Notes: a model not told the origin generated them from the letters alone. A DNA stretch of 64,000 nt from Marinomonas hwangdonensis (GCF_003721245.1 NZ_RIZG01000002.1:218571-282570), one strand, 5' to 3'. Positions 25,057 to 34,744 are shown, counted from the first letter of the stretch. Program-made: numbers and translations.

Positions 25057-26205
25057 TTATGCCATTAACGCGGCATAAGGCGGTGTAATTTCCCGGTGTT
25101 GAAACGACAGAATCAAAGGATTCTTAATCACACCTTCGTCGATGTTTATCGCGCGGCGAATAGTTTCGTTTTGTTGCCAATGCTCGCGACCTTCTAAGAC
25201 GTTCTCTAAGTAGACAATTAAGGCCGCAGAAATCGAGCGAGTGGCGCTTTCCCACAGGTAGCTTGGCGTGTGATCGACGGCATAATAGTCGATGGTATTG
25301 TACTGAAACATCGGCTCTTGGAAGCTGGTCGGCTTGGCAAAGAAAAAGCCCATTCCTTCGTCACAGCTCACATCGATAATCAAACAATTCGGTTTCAACG
25401 ACTCGGCTTCAGATTCGATAATAAAATTGGTCGGATGGTCTGTCTCTTGGAAAGTCCCATTTACTATGATATCCGTTTCGCCGATCAATTCCGTCAAGGG
25501 ACGGATCGAGCCATCGTGTTCAACCACCACCATGCGCGCTTCACCCTTTTGACCTTCGCGTACTTTTACATAATGACAATCGAGTACTTCTTCACGTACT
25601 TCATGGTCTGGTCGCTGTATGCAGATGGTGATGTCACGAAATCCGTGGGCTTTAAGGGCATAGATCGCACCGCGACTCACTGCGCCAAAGCTAAAAATGA
25701 TGACCTTACGTTGGTTGCCATAATGCCCATCAATACCTTTTAGCTGCAAAGCATGAATCACCGCGCAATAACCAGCCATTTCGTTGTTCTTATAAAAAGT
25801 ATGACGACCAACTTGTCCCGCTGGTGACCAGACAAACATGTCTTCGAAAGCAATCAGGGTAAGCTTACGATCCAGAGCGGCTTGGGTAATTTCACGTTGC
25901 TGAACACAATGAACGTAACCCCACAAAATGCCGCCTTCACGTAATTCTTCTAAATCGGCCAATACCGGTTTGGCAATAATTACCGCGCCAATATCGGCCA
26001 GAATTTCATGTCGTGTAGCGATGCCGCCCGTTTGTGCCGCAATCTCGTCATCAGAAATATTAAACGCGGCGCCGTAGCCTTCTTCAAAAATTAAGCGATG
26101 ACGCAGGTACTCAGGAATGCGCGCTAAGTGTTCTGGATGAATCGGATAACGTCGCTCATCTGTTTTTCTGGACGTACCGATTACGCCGAAAGTTAATTGA
26201 CTCAT
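25057..26205 (-). CDS. Alanine dehydrogenase/transhydrogenase-fold enzyme, N5-(carboxyethyl)ornithine synthase-like
   Basis: The 382-residue protein has the AlaDH/PNT two-domain layout. Its opening FGVIGTSRKTDERRYPIHPEH resembles N5-(1-carboxyethyl)-ornithine synthase, and a dinucleotide-binding stretch follows (KVIIFSFGAVSRGAIYALKA). Such enzymes join pyruvate to an amino acid amine by NADPH-dependent reductive condensation, making opine-like compounds. Compared with the lactococcal enzyme (~313 residues) it is longer. The start at 26205 follows AAAGGA; an upstream in-frame ATG at 26244 lacks a site. It appears monocistronic. Alanine or saccharopine dehydrogenase are alternatives; the substrate is not settled by sequence. 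Confidence 0.65.
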   Translation of the reverse strand: MSQLTFGVIGTSRKTDERRYPIHPEHLARIPEYLRHRLIFEEGYGAAFNISDDEIAAQTGGIATRHEILADIGAVIIAKPVLADLEELREGGILWGYVHCVQQREITQAALDRKLTLIAFEDMFVWSPAGQVGRHTFYKNNEMAGYCAVIHALQLKGIDGHYGNQRKVIIFSFGAVSRGAIYALKAHGFRDITICIQRPDHEVREEVLDCHYVKVREGQKGEARMVVVEHDGSIRPLTELIGETDIIVNGTFQETDHPTNFIIESEAESLKPNCLIIDVSCDEGMGFFFAKPTSFQEPMFQYNTIDYYAVDHTPSYLWESATRSISAALIVYLENVLEGREHWQQNETIRRAINIDEGVIKNPLILSFQHREITPPYAALMA

Positions 26206-26526
26206 ACTGTTTCCTTTAAAAAAATAAAACGTGTTTGAGTTCATAAACGCGCGATCAAAACGCTGACAAACTGGTGTTTAAAATGATATTGAAATGCTTA
26301 CGTCATCTATTGATGGATAAAAGTTATGAAGTGGTCTGAAAGAAATTCTTAGCGGTAAACGCTAGTTGATCATGGCAGGCATGGATCATTGCGGAGACAA
26401 ACCACTATAGCACTAATACGAGGGGGAAATGGATTTTATACTGACAACAACTGACATTACGAAACGATAAGGGGACTCTTTCTGCCATCACTCAAGAAGA
26501 TATACTTTAACGTTAGAGCAAATAAT
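26206..26526. other. Intergenic stretch, nothing recognised
   Basis: These 321 bp lie upstream of the gene at 25057 and downstream of the histidine kinase gene, both on the minus strand. I find no open frame with a ribosome binding site, no RNA gene and no strong hairpin. It presumably carries the promoter for the gene at 25057. Confidence 0.5.
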
Positions 26527-28152
26527 TCAAACCTCTTTTGCTCTTTCTGTATTCAGTGGGAGTAAAATGGTGAAGATAGTGCCTTTGCCTACCTGGCTGT
26601 TAAGCGTTATGTCTCCGTTGTGTTCTTTGATGATGCCATAGGAAATAGACAAGCCTAAACCTGTACCCTCTCCCACAGGCTTGGTGGTATAGAAGGGGTC
26701 AAATATCTTACTCATCTGCTCTTTAGAAATGCCGCAACCATTGTCTTTAATCTGAATTTTAATGTGATTATTCGTTGCTTGGCTTCTTATTTCAATCTTA
26801 CCCTTGTCTTTAATCGCATGACTGGCATTGATTATTAAGTTTAACAGCACTTGCTTGATTTGATTTTGAGCACAGTAGATATCGGGGATATCTCTTAGGT
26901 CAGTAACAACTTTACAGTGATATTTTAGCTCGTTATCAGCGACCTTCAAGGTGTTGGTAATACACTCATTTATGTTGCACAGCGTGTAGGCATTACGGTC
27001 GTCATTATAAGAAACTTCTTTTAGTCCTTTTACGATGTCTTTTACGCGCCCCGTCCCTTCTATCGTGTCGGTAATAAGAACAGGTAGATCGTTCAGTATC
27101 GACTCTAAATCGATGTCTTTTTTCAGTTTTTCTATTACTTCGAGTTGCGTTTGAAGATTCGTCAAATCCGAATGGGTTATTTGTTCATACGCAGCAATTA
27201 ACTGTTGAATATCTCTAAAATAATCGTCGAGCGTTTTCATGTTGCTGATGACAAAACTCATAGGATTGTTTATCTCATGAGCGACTCCAGCGGCGAGAAC
27301 CCCCACCGATGCCATCTTGTCAGATTGCAGTAATTTGGCTTGTGTTTCTTTTATCTGTTTATTGACTTGTTCAAGCTTATTATTTTTGTCGTTGATAATT
27401 TTCGTTCTTTGTTCGACTCGGTCTTCTAAAGACTGGTTTAACTCTTGGAGCTTTAACTCAAATAAATCTCTGCGTTCGCTGGCTTCTTTTAGGTGTTCTA
27501 TCATGGCATTAAAGGCGACCGAAACGGCAGCCAGTTCGTCGGTGCCTTTTACCGGTATCGTAATGTCCAGTTTGCCGTCGGCAATGTCTTTTGTGGCCGA
27601 TACTAATACTTTTAATTGTCGGGTGAGATAAGTCCCTAATGCAAAGGAGAACAAAGCTACCAAGATCATCTCAATCCCGGCAATTGAGAAACTTCGCTTT
27701 TCTGCCTCGGCGATCACTCGTGTGATACTGTCGGTTTCTATACCTATTTCAACTCGGCCATACAACACACCGAACTCTTGAATATCAGCGGCTACATCAA
27801 ACACACCGTCTTGGACAAGCTCAACCTTAGTATCTTGCTGGAATACTCTATTAAGTGCTTCGATGTTTCCCCCCTCGGCAAAAACTTCATTGTTAGGGCC
27901 AAGCACTCTGGCGTAACTTAAATCTGGGTTTTTTAATACTTCATTGACAAAAGACTCTAACGAGGCAAGGTCATAGGATAAAATGGCGTCTTTTGTTGTG
28001 GTTGAAAACAAGGCTACCGTTGTTCGCGCTCTTTTTTCCAAACTGTCGTAGTTGGTTGAGCGCAGATAGTTGAGGGTCATACTAATAAGTAAGACAAGCA
28101 ATAATGCTTCAATAAGCGCAATCCCTAAAATGGTTTTTGTTCTTAGTGACAA
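26527..28152 (-). CDS. Membrane sensor histidine kinase
   Basis: This 541-residue kinase has TM1 at ~7-29, a periplasmic sensor of about 120 residues, TM2 at ~155-175, a HAMP domain, a long coiled coil (~230-270), a phosphoacceptor helix with His in GVAHEINNPMSF, and an ATPase domain (NLIINASHAIKD, DNGCGI, GTGLGLSI). The following gene in the opposite direction of transcription is unrelated, and no response regulator lies nearby. The gene is 29 bp downstream of a PhnD-like binding protein, which probably presents the ligand to the periplasmic sensor. The downstream partner must be encoded elsewhere. Confidence 0.92.
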   Translation of the reverse strand: MSLRTKTILGIALIEALLLVLLISMTLNYLRSTNYDSLEKRARTTVALFSTTTKDAILSYDLASLESFVNEVLKNPDLSYARVLGPNNEVFAEGGNIEALNRVFQQDTKVELVQDGVFDVAADIQEFGVLYGRVEIGIETDSITRVIAEAEKRSFSIAGIEMILVALFSFALGTYLTRQLKVLVSATKDIADGKLDITIPVKGTDELAAVSVAFNAMIEHLKEASERRDLFELKLQELNQSLEDRVEQRTKIINDKNNKLEQVNKQIKETQAKLLQSDKMASVGVLAAGVAHEINNPMSFVISNMKTLDDYFRDIQQLIAAYEQITHSDLTNLQTQLEVIEKLKKDIDLESILNDLPVLITDTIEGTGRVKDIVKGLKEVSYNDDRNAYTLCNINECITNTLKVADNELKYHCKVVTDLRDIPDIYCAQNQIKQVLLNLIINASHAIKDKGKIEIRSQATNNHIKIQIKDNGCGISKEQMSKIFDPFYTTKPVGEGTGLGLSISYGIIKEHNGDITLNSQVGKGTIFTILLPLNTERAKEV

Positions 28153-28181
28153 ATTGCACTCCTATACGTTTTCGTTACTTC

Positions 28182-29003
28182 TTATCGTATTAAATGATCA
28201 AGTAGGGTAATGTTCAGCGCTCTTACATCATCCCAATCACTGTTATCAGCCGCTTGTAATCCGTTGAAGTTGATCGTTTTTAATAAAGCTATACCTTCTG
28301 GATCTGAACTCATATCAATCAACGCCTGCTGTATTTTTTTACGCGTTTTTTCATCTACAGCTGGGTGCGTAGCAATCGCATGCGGTGTGTAACCTGGTGT
28401 CGTCCACAGCACTCGTAGTTTCTCTTTGACTTCTGGATTGGTGTTATTAAACGTTCTTAGAACCCCGCCGCCGGCAGAAAATAAGCCTTTCGATACATTC
28501 AGATAAACGGAATCGTGTGACGATACGTACTTTGGATCGACTTCTATGCCATCACTTTTCATTTTTGCTCGTGGCAACACACTTGCCGCGAATGCGGCTG
28601 GCGATGGAAAAGCGAGTGATTTTCCATTCAACTGACTTAATGATGTAATTTCACTGTCTTTTGCCACCACTACAATGCCTTTTATGTTGGCGTCTTTTTG
28701 ATGAGCAATGGCTTGATAGCCAGGTTTTTCATGAAAAACCGTATAATGATAAGGGTTCATATAGGCAATATCGTATTGCCCTGCGAGTAATCGTTTTTCA
28801 AAAGTCGGTATATCTTTTGCCGTACTAAATGTAATTGTTGTGTCTGTCTTTTCACTCAAATAGTTACAAATAGGCGTCCAGAGTTGTGCCAGTTTTTTTG
28901 CCGATTGTTGAGGGACAATACCAAAAGTTAATGTAGTCGCATGAGCGGTATTAAGCATTAAAGCAACAGCAATACCAATGCAACGCGCGTAATTTACCCT
29001 CAT
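28182..29003 (-). CDS. PhnD-like periplasmic binding protein (sensor accessory)
   Basis: This 273-residue PhnD/SsuA-like protein has a signal peptide (ends around AHA at residue 23) and the family's LTFGIVPQQSAKKLAQLW opening, YDIAYMNPYHYTVF and LNGKSLAFPSPAAFAAS. PhnD relatives bind phosphonate, phosphate, phosphite or other oxyanions. No ABC permease or ATPase is adjacent; the only partner is the histidine kinase 29 bp downstream. This resembles systems in which a stand-alone binding protein feeds a sensor kinase. The ligand is unknown. Confidence 0.88.
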   Translation of the reverse strand: MRVNYARCIGIAVALMLNTAHATTLTFGIVPQQSAKKLAQLWTPICNYLSEKTDTTITFSTAKDIPTFEKRLLAGQYDIAYMNPYHYTVFHEKPGYQAIAHQKDANIKGIVVVAKDSEITSLSQLNGKSLAFPSPAAFAASVLPRAKMKSDGIEVDPKYVSSHDSVYLNVSKGLFSAGGGVLRTFNNTNPEVKEKLRVLWTTPGYTPHAIATHPAVDEKTRKKIQQALIDMSSDPEGIALLKTINFNGLQAADNSDWDDVRALNITLLDHLIR

Positions 29004-29372
29004 AAGTAGCCCCTTCTAAAAAACATCAAGTGGTATCATTTTTTTACACATTTGCATCTAGTTTAGATCAATAATGAAAGGCTTTCCATTTACATTTATA
29101 GATTAAATGAGGTGTAGCAACGTCATCCTTATCCCAAACAAACACTGAATACCGCACTTGAAATATCATAGAAACTCATCTTTACAGCACAACTGTTATG
29201 ATAATCAAAACGTTAAAAAATGATCTATGAAAGGGTACAGTTTTCGGATAGAAAGCAAAAAGAATATCAGACATAAATACTTTGAAATTAACCTTACATA
29301 ACCATATAACGGAGGTATTTATTTACAGATACCTTTGTAGATCTTATGGTCAACGAGCTGCTTTTAATTCGT
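29004..29372. other. Intergenic stretch, nothing recognised
   Basis: These 369 AT-rich bases lie between the LysR gene at 29373 and the start of the PhnD-like gene, both on the minus strand, and should hold the latter's promoter. I see no gene, RNA or good terminator. A short inverted repeat (AGGTAT ... ATACCT, around 29313-29334) is the only structure and is weak. Confidence 0.5.
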
Positions 29373-30296
29373 TTATAGATCTAAACCTTGCGTCGACACA
29401 GACTCATCCAATGTTTGCATAAAAACTCGAATCAAATCATGTACCTTACTGTACTCAGGGCGTTCTAGATTTTCGATTCTTGACCAAAGTGCGATGTCTC
29501 GTCTTGCCCCGAGCGGTCCTGGTACTTGAATCATTTGATCAAGCTCAACCTCTCCAGTCATCAAGGCTAGACGAGCCGGTAAACGAACCAATACATCGGA
29601 GGTATTTAAAAGATATAAAACTGAGCGGATGCTTCCTGTAAAGGCCATGCTGGCAGCTTTAAGTCCGATAATTTCGCTAGGCCGATCAAGAAACCCTGCG
29701 TTTGCGCCTGCTACTATCCAATTTTGCTTCTCCAAAACTTCTTGAGAAATAGTCTTATTAGCCCCTCTAAGAACCGATCTTTTTCCGACAAAAACGCCAG
29801 AGCGATCTCGAAACAACAATTGCCTATCTAACGTTCCTTGTTTAACGGAAAGGTGTGCTGGCGCTAATAAAAAGTCGAGTTCACCCTTTTGTAGTAGCTC
29901 TATTTGCGCGGCCGCTGACCCAGTCCTAAAATGAAAGACATAGCGCTTTTCTTGCATAAAGTGTGCTGTCATTTTCTCGACCGTGGCGAACTCCCAAAGC
30001 GGATCAATACCAATGACAAATTCATTGTGATAGCCGCTATGAAATTGTCGGATAACTTCTTCGCCCTGCTCTGTTTCGGCCAAAATCCTTTCACCAATTT
30101 GCGCTAACCTTGCACCAATTTCGGTTGGTTGTACGCCGTAACGCGTTCGTATTAGTACTGGCGCGCCAACTTTGATTTCTAGCTGCTGGATACTCCGTGT
30201 CAACGTTGGCTGAGTTATATACAGCTGTTCGCAAGCTCGACTAAGAGAGCCTTGCTTCACCACGATGGCTAATTGCTTCAATAGGTTAGGATTCAT
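29373..30296 (-). CDS. LysR-family regulator, probable regulator of mobA
   Basis: This 307-residue LysR protein has its helix-turn-helix at ~1-60 (LARACEQ-type segment SRACEQLYITQPTLTRSIQQ) and an effector domain related to regulators of aromatic degradation. It is divergent from mobA with 134 bp between the starts, so control of mobA by 3-hydroxybenzoate or a related aromatic is likely. The characterised Comamonas mobA is controlled by a MarR-type protein, so the regulatory mode differs here. Confidence 0.85.
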   Translation of the reverse strand: MNPNLLKQLAIVVKQGSLSRACEQLYITQPTLTRSIQQLEIKVGAPVLIRTRYGVQPTEIGARLAQIGERILAETEQGEEVIRQFHSGYHNEFVIGIDPLWEFATVEKMTAHFMQEKRYVFHFRTGSAAAQIELLQKGELDFLLAPAHLSVKQGTLDRQLLFRDRSGVFVGKRSVLRGANKTISQEVLEKQNWIVAGANAGFLDRPSEIIGLKAASMAFTGSIRSVLYLLNTSDVLVRLPARLALMTGEVELDQMIQVPGPLGARRDIALWSRIENLERPEYSKVHDLIRVFMQTLDESVSTQGLDL

Positions 30297-30430
30297 CTAT
30301 ACGTTTTCTATTAGTCTTAATTTAAAAATCTATTTTTACTTATACCTAGATTACATTAAAGTCATTTCTATTCCAGACAACAAGTCTTTTAATTCCTAAC
30401 AAGCCATAGACAATAATAAGAGGATAAACC

Positions 30431-32344
30431 ATGCAATTTTATCAAGAGGGCTTTCATCCAGGCGATCCTAAAATTACAGATCCTGCAGACCGAGTCATCG
30501 CTCCACCTTTAAAACACCCATTGCCACAAGAAGTCGATGTAATGATAGTAGGGTGCGGTCCAGCGGGGCTAAACCTCGCTGCACAATTGTCAAAATTTGC
30601 ATCCATATCAACTTGTATCGTCGAACAAAAAGACGATCGTTTATTAGTAGGTCAAGCAGATGGTATTGCTTGTCGTACCATGGAAATGTTTGAAGCCTAT
30701 GACTTCGCAGATCAAATTAAGCAAGAAGCCTATTGGGTAAACGAAACCGCTTTTTGGAAACCTAATACTGAACAACCAGAGCAGATTGCACGCAGTAGCA
30801 AAATTCAAGACGTGGAAGATGACTTATCTGAAATGCCTCATGTCATCATCAACCAAGCCAGAGTGCATGATGCATTTCTTGAGGTGATGCGCCACGGGCC
30901 AAGGAAAGTCGTTCCTCATTACTCCCGCCAACTACTCAACCTTGAAGTCGATCCAACAGTCACCGACTACCCGGTGACACTGACGTTTGAACGCTTAGAC
31001 TCTCAACACCTTGGCGTAATGGAAACCGTTAAAGCCAAATATGTGGTTGGGTGTGACGGTGCTAGGAGTACAGTACGTAAATCCATTGGCCGTAAATTGG
31101 TCGGCGATTCTATCAGTCAAGGATGGGGCGTTATGGATGTATTGGCAGTAACCGACTTTCCTGATATTCGCCTAAAATCAGCGATTCATTCCAGTAATGA
31201 AGGCAACATGCTGATCATTCCGCGCGAAGGCGGTTACATGGTGCGCTTGTATATAGAGCTGGACAAACTAAAAAACAATGAACGACTCAACAAGCAATCA
31301 ATCACAACCGATTACCTTATTGCTGCAGCAAACCGCATCATGCATCCGTACACCATCGAGGTGAAAGAAATCGCTTGGTGGAGCGTGTATGAAATCGGTC
31401 AACGGCTTACTACCGCATTTGATGACGCCGAAGATGGTCGATCACCTCATGTATTTTTAGCTGGCGACGCTTGTCACACTCACAGCCCAAAAGCGGGACA
31501 AGGGCTGAATACTTCGGTCAATGACACATGGAATTTGGGCTGGAAACTTGCCCATGTGCTAACAGAAAGAGCAAATGCAGAATTACTGCAGTCTTATTCT
31601 TTCGAAAGACAAACTGTGGCTCAGCAATTAATCGATTTCGATCGCGAGTTTTCGAAAATGTTCAGCGCCAAACCTAAATCTGCAACCAATCCGGATGGTG
31701 TTGATCCAACCGCTTTTCAGCAATACTTTGTTCAATTTGGTCGCTTCACCGCCGGTACCGCCATTCACTATCCGCAGTCAGACTTGGTATCGTCTGGACA
31801 ACATCAATGTTTAGCAACAGGACAAACCATTGGTATGCGTTTTCATTCTGCCAAAGTAACGCGCCAAGCTGATGCCAAACCTATGCACCTTGGGCATAGT
31901 ATGAAAGCCGATGGTCGTTGGCACATTCTCGCCTTCGCAGGAGAGCAAAACTTCATGAGCGATACTTGCAAAGTTAAAGCGCTATGCGAGTTTTTACAAC
32001 ACAATCCGTCATCCCCTATCCAGCGTTTTACACCAAAAGATGCAGATATCGATGCCATAATCAATGTGCAAGCTGTCTTCCAAGTACCTCATCGGAAAAT
32101 AGAAGTAGCCGATATTCATTCGCTTTTACAGCCATCAAAAGGCTGCCACGGGTTAAAGGATTATGAAAAAGTCTACAGCGCTCTTTGTGAAGAGAACTCG
32201 TTCTATGACAAACGACGAATCGACAAGAAAAACGGCTGCATCATCATCGTTCGACCAGATCAGTATGTGGCTGATATTTTGCCGCTAAGCGATTATAATG
32301 GGGTAACAAGTTTCTTTGATAGAGTGCTCATTCAACGCGCTTGA
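30431..32344 (+). CDS. mobA: 3-hydroxybenzoate 4-monooxygenase
   Basis: This FAD-dependent aromatic hydroxylase converts 3-hydroxybenzoate to protocatechuate using NADPH and O2. The 637-residue protein is collinear with Comamonas testosteroni MobA (~639 residues): VDVMIVGCGPAGLNLAAQL near residue 37, GQADGIACRTMEMFEA near 75, and the second FAD motif GDACHTHSPKAGQGLN near 345, followed by the thioredoxin-like C-terminal domain. Phenol 2-monooxygenase is a related alternative, but the match to MobA is close throughout. No protocatechuate ring-cleavage genes are adjacent. AAGAGGA precedes the ATG. Confidence 0.9.
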   Translation: MQFYQEGFHPGDPKITDPADRVIAPPLKHPLPQEVDVMIVGCGPAGLNLAAQLSKFASISTCIVEQKDDRLLVGQADGIACRTMEMFEAYDFADQIKQEAYWVNETAFWKPNTEQPEQIARSSKIQDVEDDLSEMPHVIINQARVHDAFLEVMRHGPRKVVPHYSRQLLNLEVDPTVTDYPVTLTFERLDSQHLGVMETVKAKYVVGCDGARSTVRKSIGRKLVGDSISQGWGVMDVLAVTDFPDIRLKSAIHSSNEGNMLIIPREGGYMVRLYIELDKLKNNERLNKQSITTDYLIAAANRIMHPYTIEVKEIAWWSVYEIGQRLTTAFDDAEDGRSPHVFLAGDACHTHSPKAGQGLNTSVNDTWNLGWKLAHVLTERANAELLQSYSFERQTVAQQLIDFDREFSKMFSAKPKSATNPDGVDPTAFQQYFVQFGRFTAGTAIHYPQSDLVSSGQHQCLATGQTIGMRFHSAKVTRQADAKPMHLGHSMKADGRWHILAFAGEQNFMSDTCKVKALCEFLQHNPSSPIQRFTPKDADIDAIINVQAVFQVPHRKIEVADIHSLLQPSKGCHGLKDYEKVYSALCEENSFYDKRRIDKKNGCIIIVRPDQYVADILPLSDYNGVTSFFDRVLIQRA

Positions 32345-32375
32345 TTCTCAGCAATTATTTGAATAAAACATATTC

Positions 32376-32406
32376 CTCTCCTCTTATTGCTTGATATCGA
32401 GGAGAG
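32376..32406. terminator. Possible stem-loop between converging mobA and osmC-like gene
   Basis: CTCTCCTC (32376-32383) and GAGGAGAG (32399-32406) form an 8-bp stem with a 15-base loop. There is no good T run on either strand, so termination would be weak. Confidence 0.35.
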
Positions 32407-32438
32407 AAGTAATAAAAACCATCTCACATAATGCTTCA

Positions 32439-32837
32439 CTACAAGACTACGGTATTAACTTCAGTACTAACCGATGTCATCAGTTTATGAATAGGACATT
32501 TGTCCGCAATAGCGCCTAAGCTTTGGCGTTGCTCATCGGTTAAATCACCGTTTAATGTAAGACTGACATTAAGCACGTAAATACCTTTGCTCTCGCGACT
32601 ATTGTCTCGCTCAATATCGATATCAACACTCGTTAACGCTATTTTTTTACGCTGGGCGTACATCAGCAAAGTCATCGCTTTGCATGCCGCTAATGAAGCA
32701 TCATACAAATCATGAGGATCTGGCGCGCTGTCATCCCCACCTAAGACAACGGCGGCATCGGAAAAAATACTGTGTTGATCAATACGAATCGTTTGTCTAT
32801 AACGACCACTCTCACTTTTTTCTAAATGAATAGTCAT
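32439..32837 (-). CDS. OsmC/Ohr family peroxide-reducing protein
   Basis: The 132-residue protein has the OsmC fold with both active-site cysteines visible (SLAACKAMTLL near residue 52 and DKCPIHKL near 113). Such dimeric thiol peroxidases reduce organic hydroperoxides. It is 34 bp downstream of the pirin gene on the same strand and probably cotranscribed; this pairing suggests oxidative or electrophile stress. It may help with stress from aromatic oxidation by MobA next door, which is inference. Confidence 0.85.
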   Translation of the reverse strand: MTIHLEKSESGRYRQTIRIDQHSIFSDAAVVLGGDDSAPDPHDLYDASLAACKAMTLLMYAQRKKIALTSVDIDIERDNSRESKGIYVLNVSLTLNGDLTDEQRQSLGAIADKCPIHKLMTSVSTEVNTVVL

Positions 32838-32871
32838 TGCGTTCCCTCAATAGAATGGTTAAACATAGTGT

Positions 32872-33783
32872 TTAAGGTAGCGGGATAAATTCATCTTCAT
32901 CGTCAATAACTTTTGGAAAATCCCCAGCCTGCCAATCTCGTTTGGCTTGCTCAACGCGTTCTTTACGACTGGAAATAAAATTCCACTCAATAAAACGCTT
33001 GCCTATTTTTTCACCACCGATCAGAGCGATTCTCGAATCCGCTATAGCGTCAATCACCACGTCATCAGCAGCTGATAGGATAACCATGGAAAATTCAGGT
33101 ATCACAGTGTCTTTGATTTTTAGGCTTCCCTTTGCCACGTAAATCGCGCGCTCTTCAGCATTTGGCAAGGATAAACTCTGCCCTACTTGCATGTGCGCTT
33201 CTACATACAAAGTCTCAGCATAGGTTTTTACTGGAGAAGTGACCCCATAAGCTGTGCCCATAAGAACTCTAAGCGGAACACCTTCAACCGTCACAGAAGG
33301 AATACTAGCCGAAGGGTAATGGTAAAAAGCGGGCTCGATTTCTTCGTCTTCTTCAGGTAGGGCCAACCACAACTGCAAACCATGTAAAGTGTGCGGTACA
33401 TTTTTCACCTCAGGACGCTCTCGCTCTGAGTGAGTAATGCCTTTACCAGCCACCATTAAATTAATATCACCTGGCGTGATTGTGGCATAACTACCAATTG
33501 AATCTCTGTGTAAAATTTCACCGTCAAACAGATAAGTGACCGTTGCTAAATTGATGTGCGGATGTGGACGAACATTGACACCTGAACCCGCTGGAAAATT
33601 AGCTGGCCCCATATGATCAAAGAAAATCCATGGTCCAACAGTTTTACGCTGACTCGTTGGCAACGTTCGCCGCACCATGAACTCACCAAGATCTTTCTCT
33701 CGCGGTTTGATAATAATATCAATCGCTTCACAACCTCTTTCTGTATCGCACTCCAATTCGAAATCTTCTTTTTCTATGCTCAT
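32872..33783 (-). CDS. Pirin family protein
   Basis: This 303-residue bicupin has the iron ligands of pirins visible in the N-terminal cupin: HPHIN near residue 67 (two His), then ITHSERE near 111 (His and Glu). Bacterial pirins include quercetin dioxygenases (YhhW) and regulators of pyruvate dehydrogenase. Function here is not determined. It is the upstream gene of a probable two-gene unit with the OsmC-like gene. Confidence 0.87.
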   Translation of the reverse strand: MSIEKEDFELECDTERGCEAIDIIIKPREKDLGEFMVRRTLPTSQRKTVGPWIFFDHMGPANFPAGSGVNVRPHPHINLATVTYLFDGEILHRDSIGSYATITPGDINLMVAGKGITHSERERPEVKNVPHTLHGLQLWLALPEEDEEIEPAFYHYPSASIPSVTVEGVPLRVLMGTAYGVTSPVKTYAETLYVEAHMQVGQSLSLPNAEERAIYVAKGSLKIKDTVIPEFSMVILSAADDVVIDAIADSRIALIGGEKIGKRFIEWNFISSRKERVEQAKRDWQAGDFPKVIDDEDEFIPLP

Positions 33784-33995
33784 CCAGTTTACCTACTTAA
33801 GTCATTTTCTTTAAAAAACAAATACATGCATGCACGATTGGTGAGTTCGCAGATTACTATTAATCAGTTTAACGCTTACTAGTAAAATGGAATTTATGAA
33901 ACAAGAACAATATTGTCACATGAAAGATATCTATGAGTTATTTTGTGCACAAGCAAACTCAGTGAGTGCATCAACAAATTAGGCCCCTAACTAGA

Positions 33996-34469
33996 TCAAG
34001 AGCCAGAGCTATTGATCTGAGGTACTTTATTTAGTACTAAAAAGACACCTAAAACCATCAAACCAAGACCTGCAAGCCGCTGTAGATTAAGCGTAAATTT
34101 ATGGGCCCCGAAAAGTCCAAAATGATCAATAAGACTCATCGCGATTAACTGACCTAGCAAAACAAACGCGATAGCGTTAGAAACACCAAAACGCGGAGCA
34201 ACCCAAGTGATCGTTAAAATATAGAACAATACAAAAAAGCCGCCTAAATAGAGGTAAACCGGTGTGTTCGGGGGATATAGCGTTTTAGGCACGCCCTCTG
34301 TCACCAAAAGATAAGTAACTGCTAAGACCATCCCAACAAATAGTAAAATGGCCGCAGCCAAGGCAGGGCTTTGAAGTCGCGTACCAAGACCACCGTTCAA
34401 CGTAGCCATTATTGGTATTCCAATACCTGCAATCAACATAATCGCTGCATACATAACAAAGTTAGCCAT
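33996..34469 (-). CDS. YdcZ-type (DUF606) small DMT-superfamily membrane protein
   Basis: The 157-residue protein has about five hydrophobic helices, with GIPIMATLNGGLGTRLQSP in the first loop and GQLIAMSLIDHFGLFG, typical of the DUF606/YdcZ half-size drug/metabolite transporters, which work as dimers. The ATG at 34469 follows GAGGTG at good spacing and is preferred over an upstream TTG. It stands alone; no substrate can be named. Confidence 0.85.
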   Translation of the reverse strand: MANFVMYAAIMLIAGIGIPIMATLNGGLGTRLQSPALAAAILLFVGMVLAVTYLLVTEGVPKTLYPPNTPVYLYLGGFFVLFYILTITWVAPRFGVSNAIAFVLLGQLIAMSLIDHFGLFGAHKFTLNLQRLAGLGLMVLGVFLVLNKVPQINSSGS

Positions 34470-34659
34470 GAAATCACCTCTCAATTACTTAACTCCCAGC
34501 AACTTATTGCTTAGAGCTATTATAGAGTCTTAGTGCCTATTGAAAACGAAAACAACTAAAGCAGTTTAAGGGGAAAAGGTCACTAAAAAACAGTGAAAAT
34601 ACAAAGATGGGATCAAAGTAGTATCAATCTGGTCCCTTTTTGGTCCAAATTCAGATACA

Positions 34660-34690
34660 AAAAAGCCGAACACTGGGTTCGGCTTTCGTA
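34660..34690 (-). terminator. Rho-independent terminator downstream of tRNA-Val
   Basis: AAAGCCGAAC (34662-34671) and GTTCGGCTTT (34677-34686) form a 10-bp stem with a 5-base loop. On the minus strand it is followed by a T run, as expected for ending the tRNA-Val transcript. Confidence 0.75.
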
Positions 34691-34744
34691 ACTTACACTT
34701 TCTAAGTAACTAAAGAGGTAAGTATAATTTTACTTTAAAAAGAG

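Noticed and set aside
33887-33982. 31-codon plus-strand frame between the pirin and YdcZ-type genes
   Set aside because: No Shine-Dalgarno sequence and no recognisable family; too short to support.
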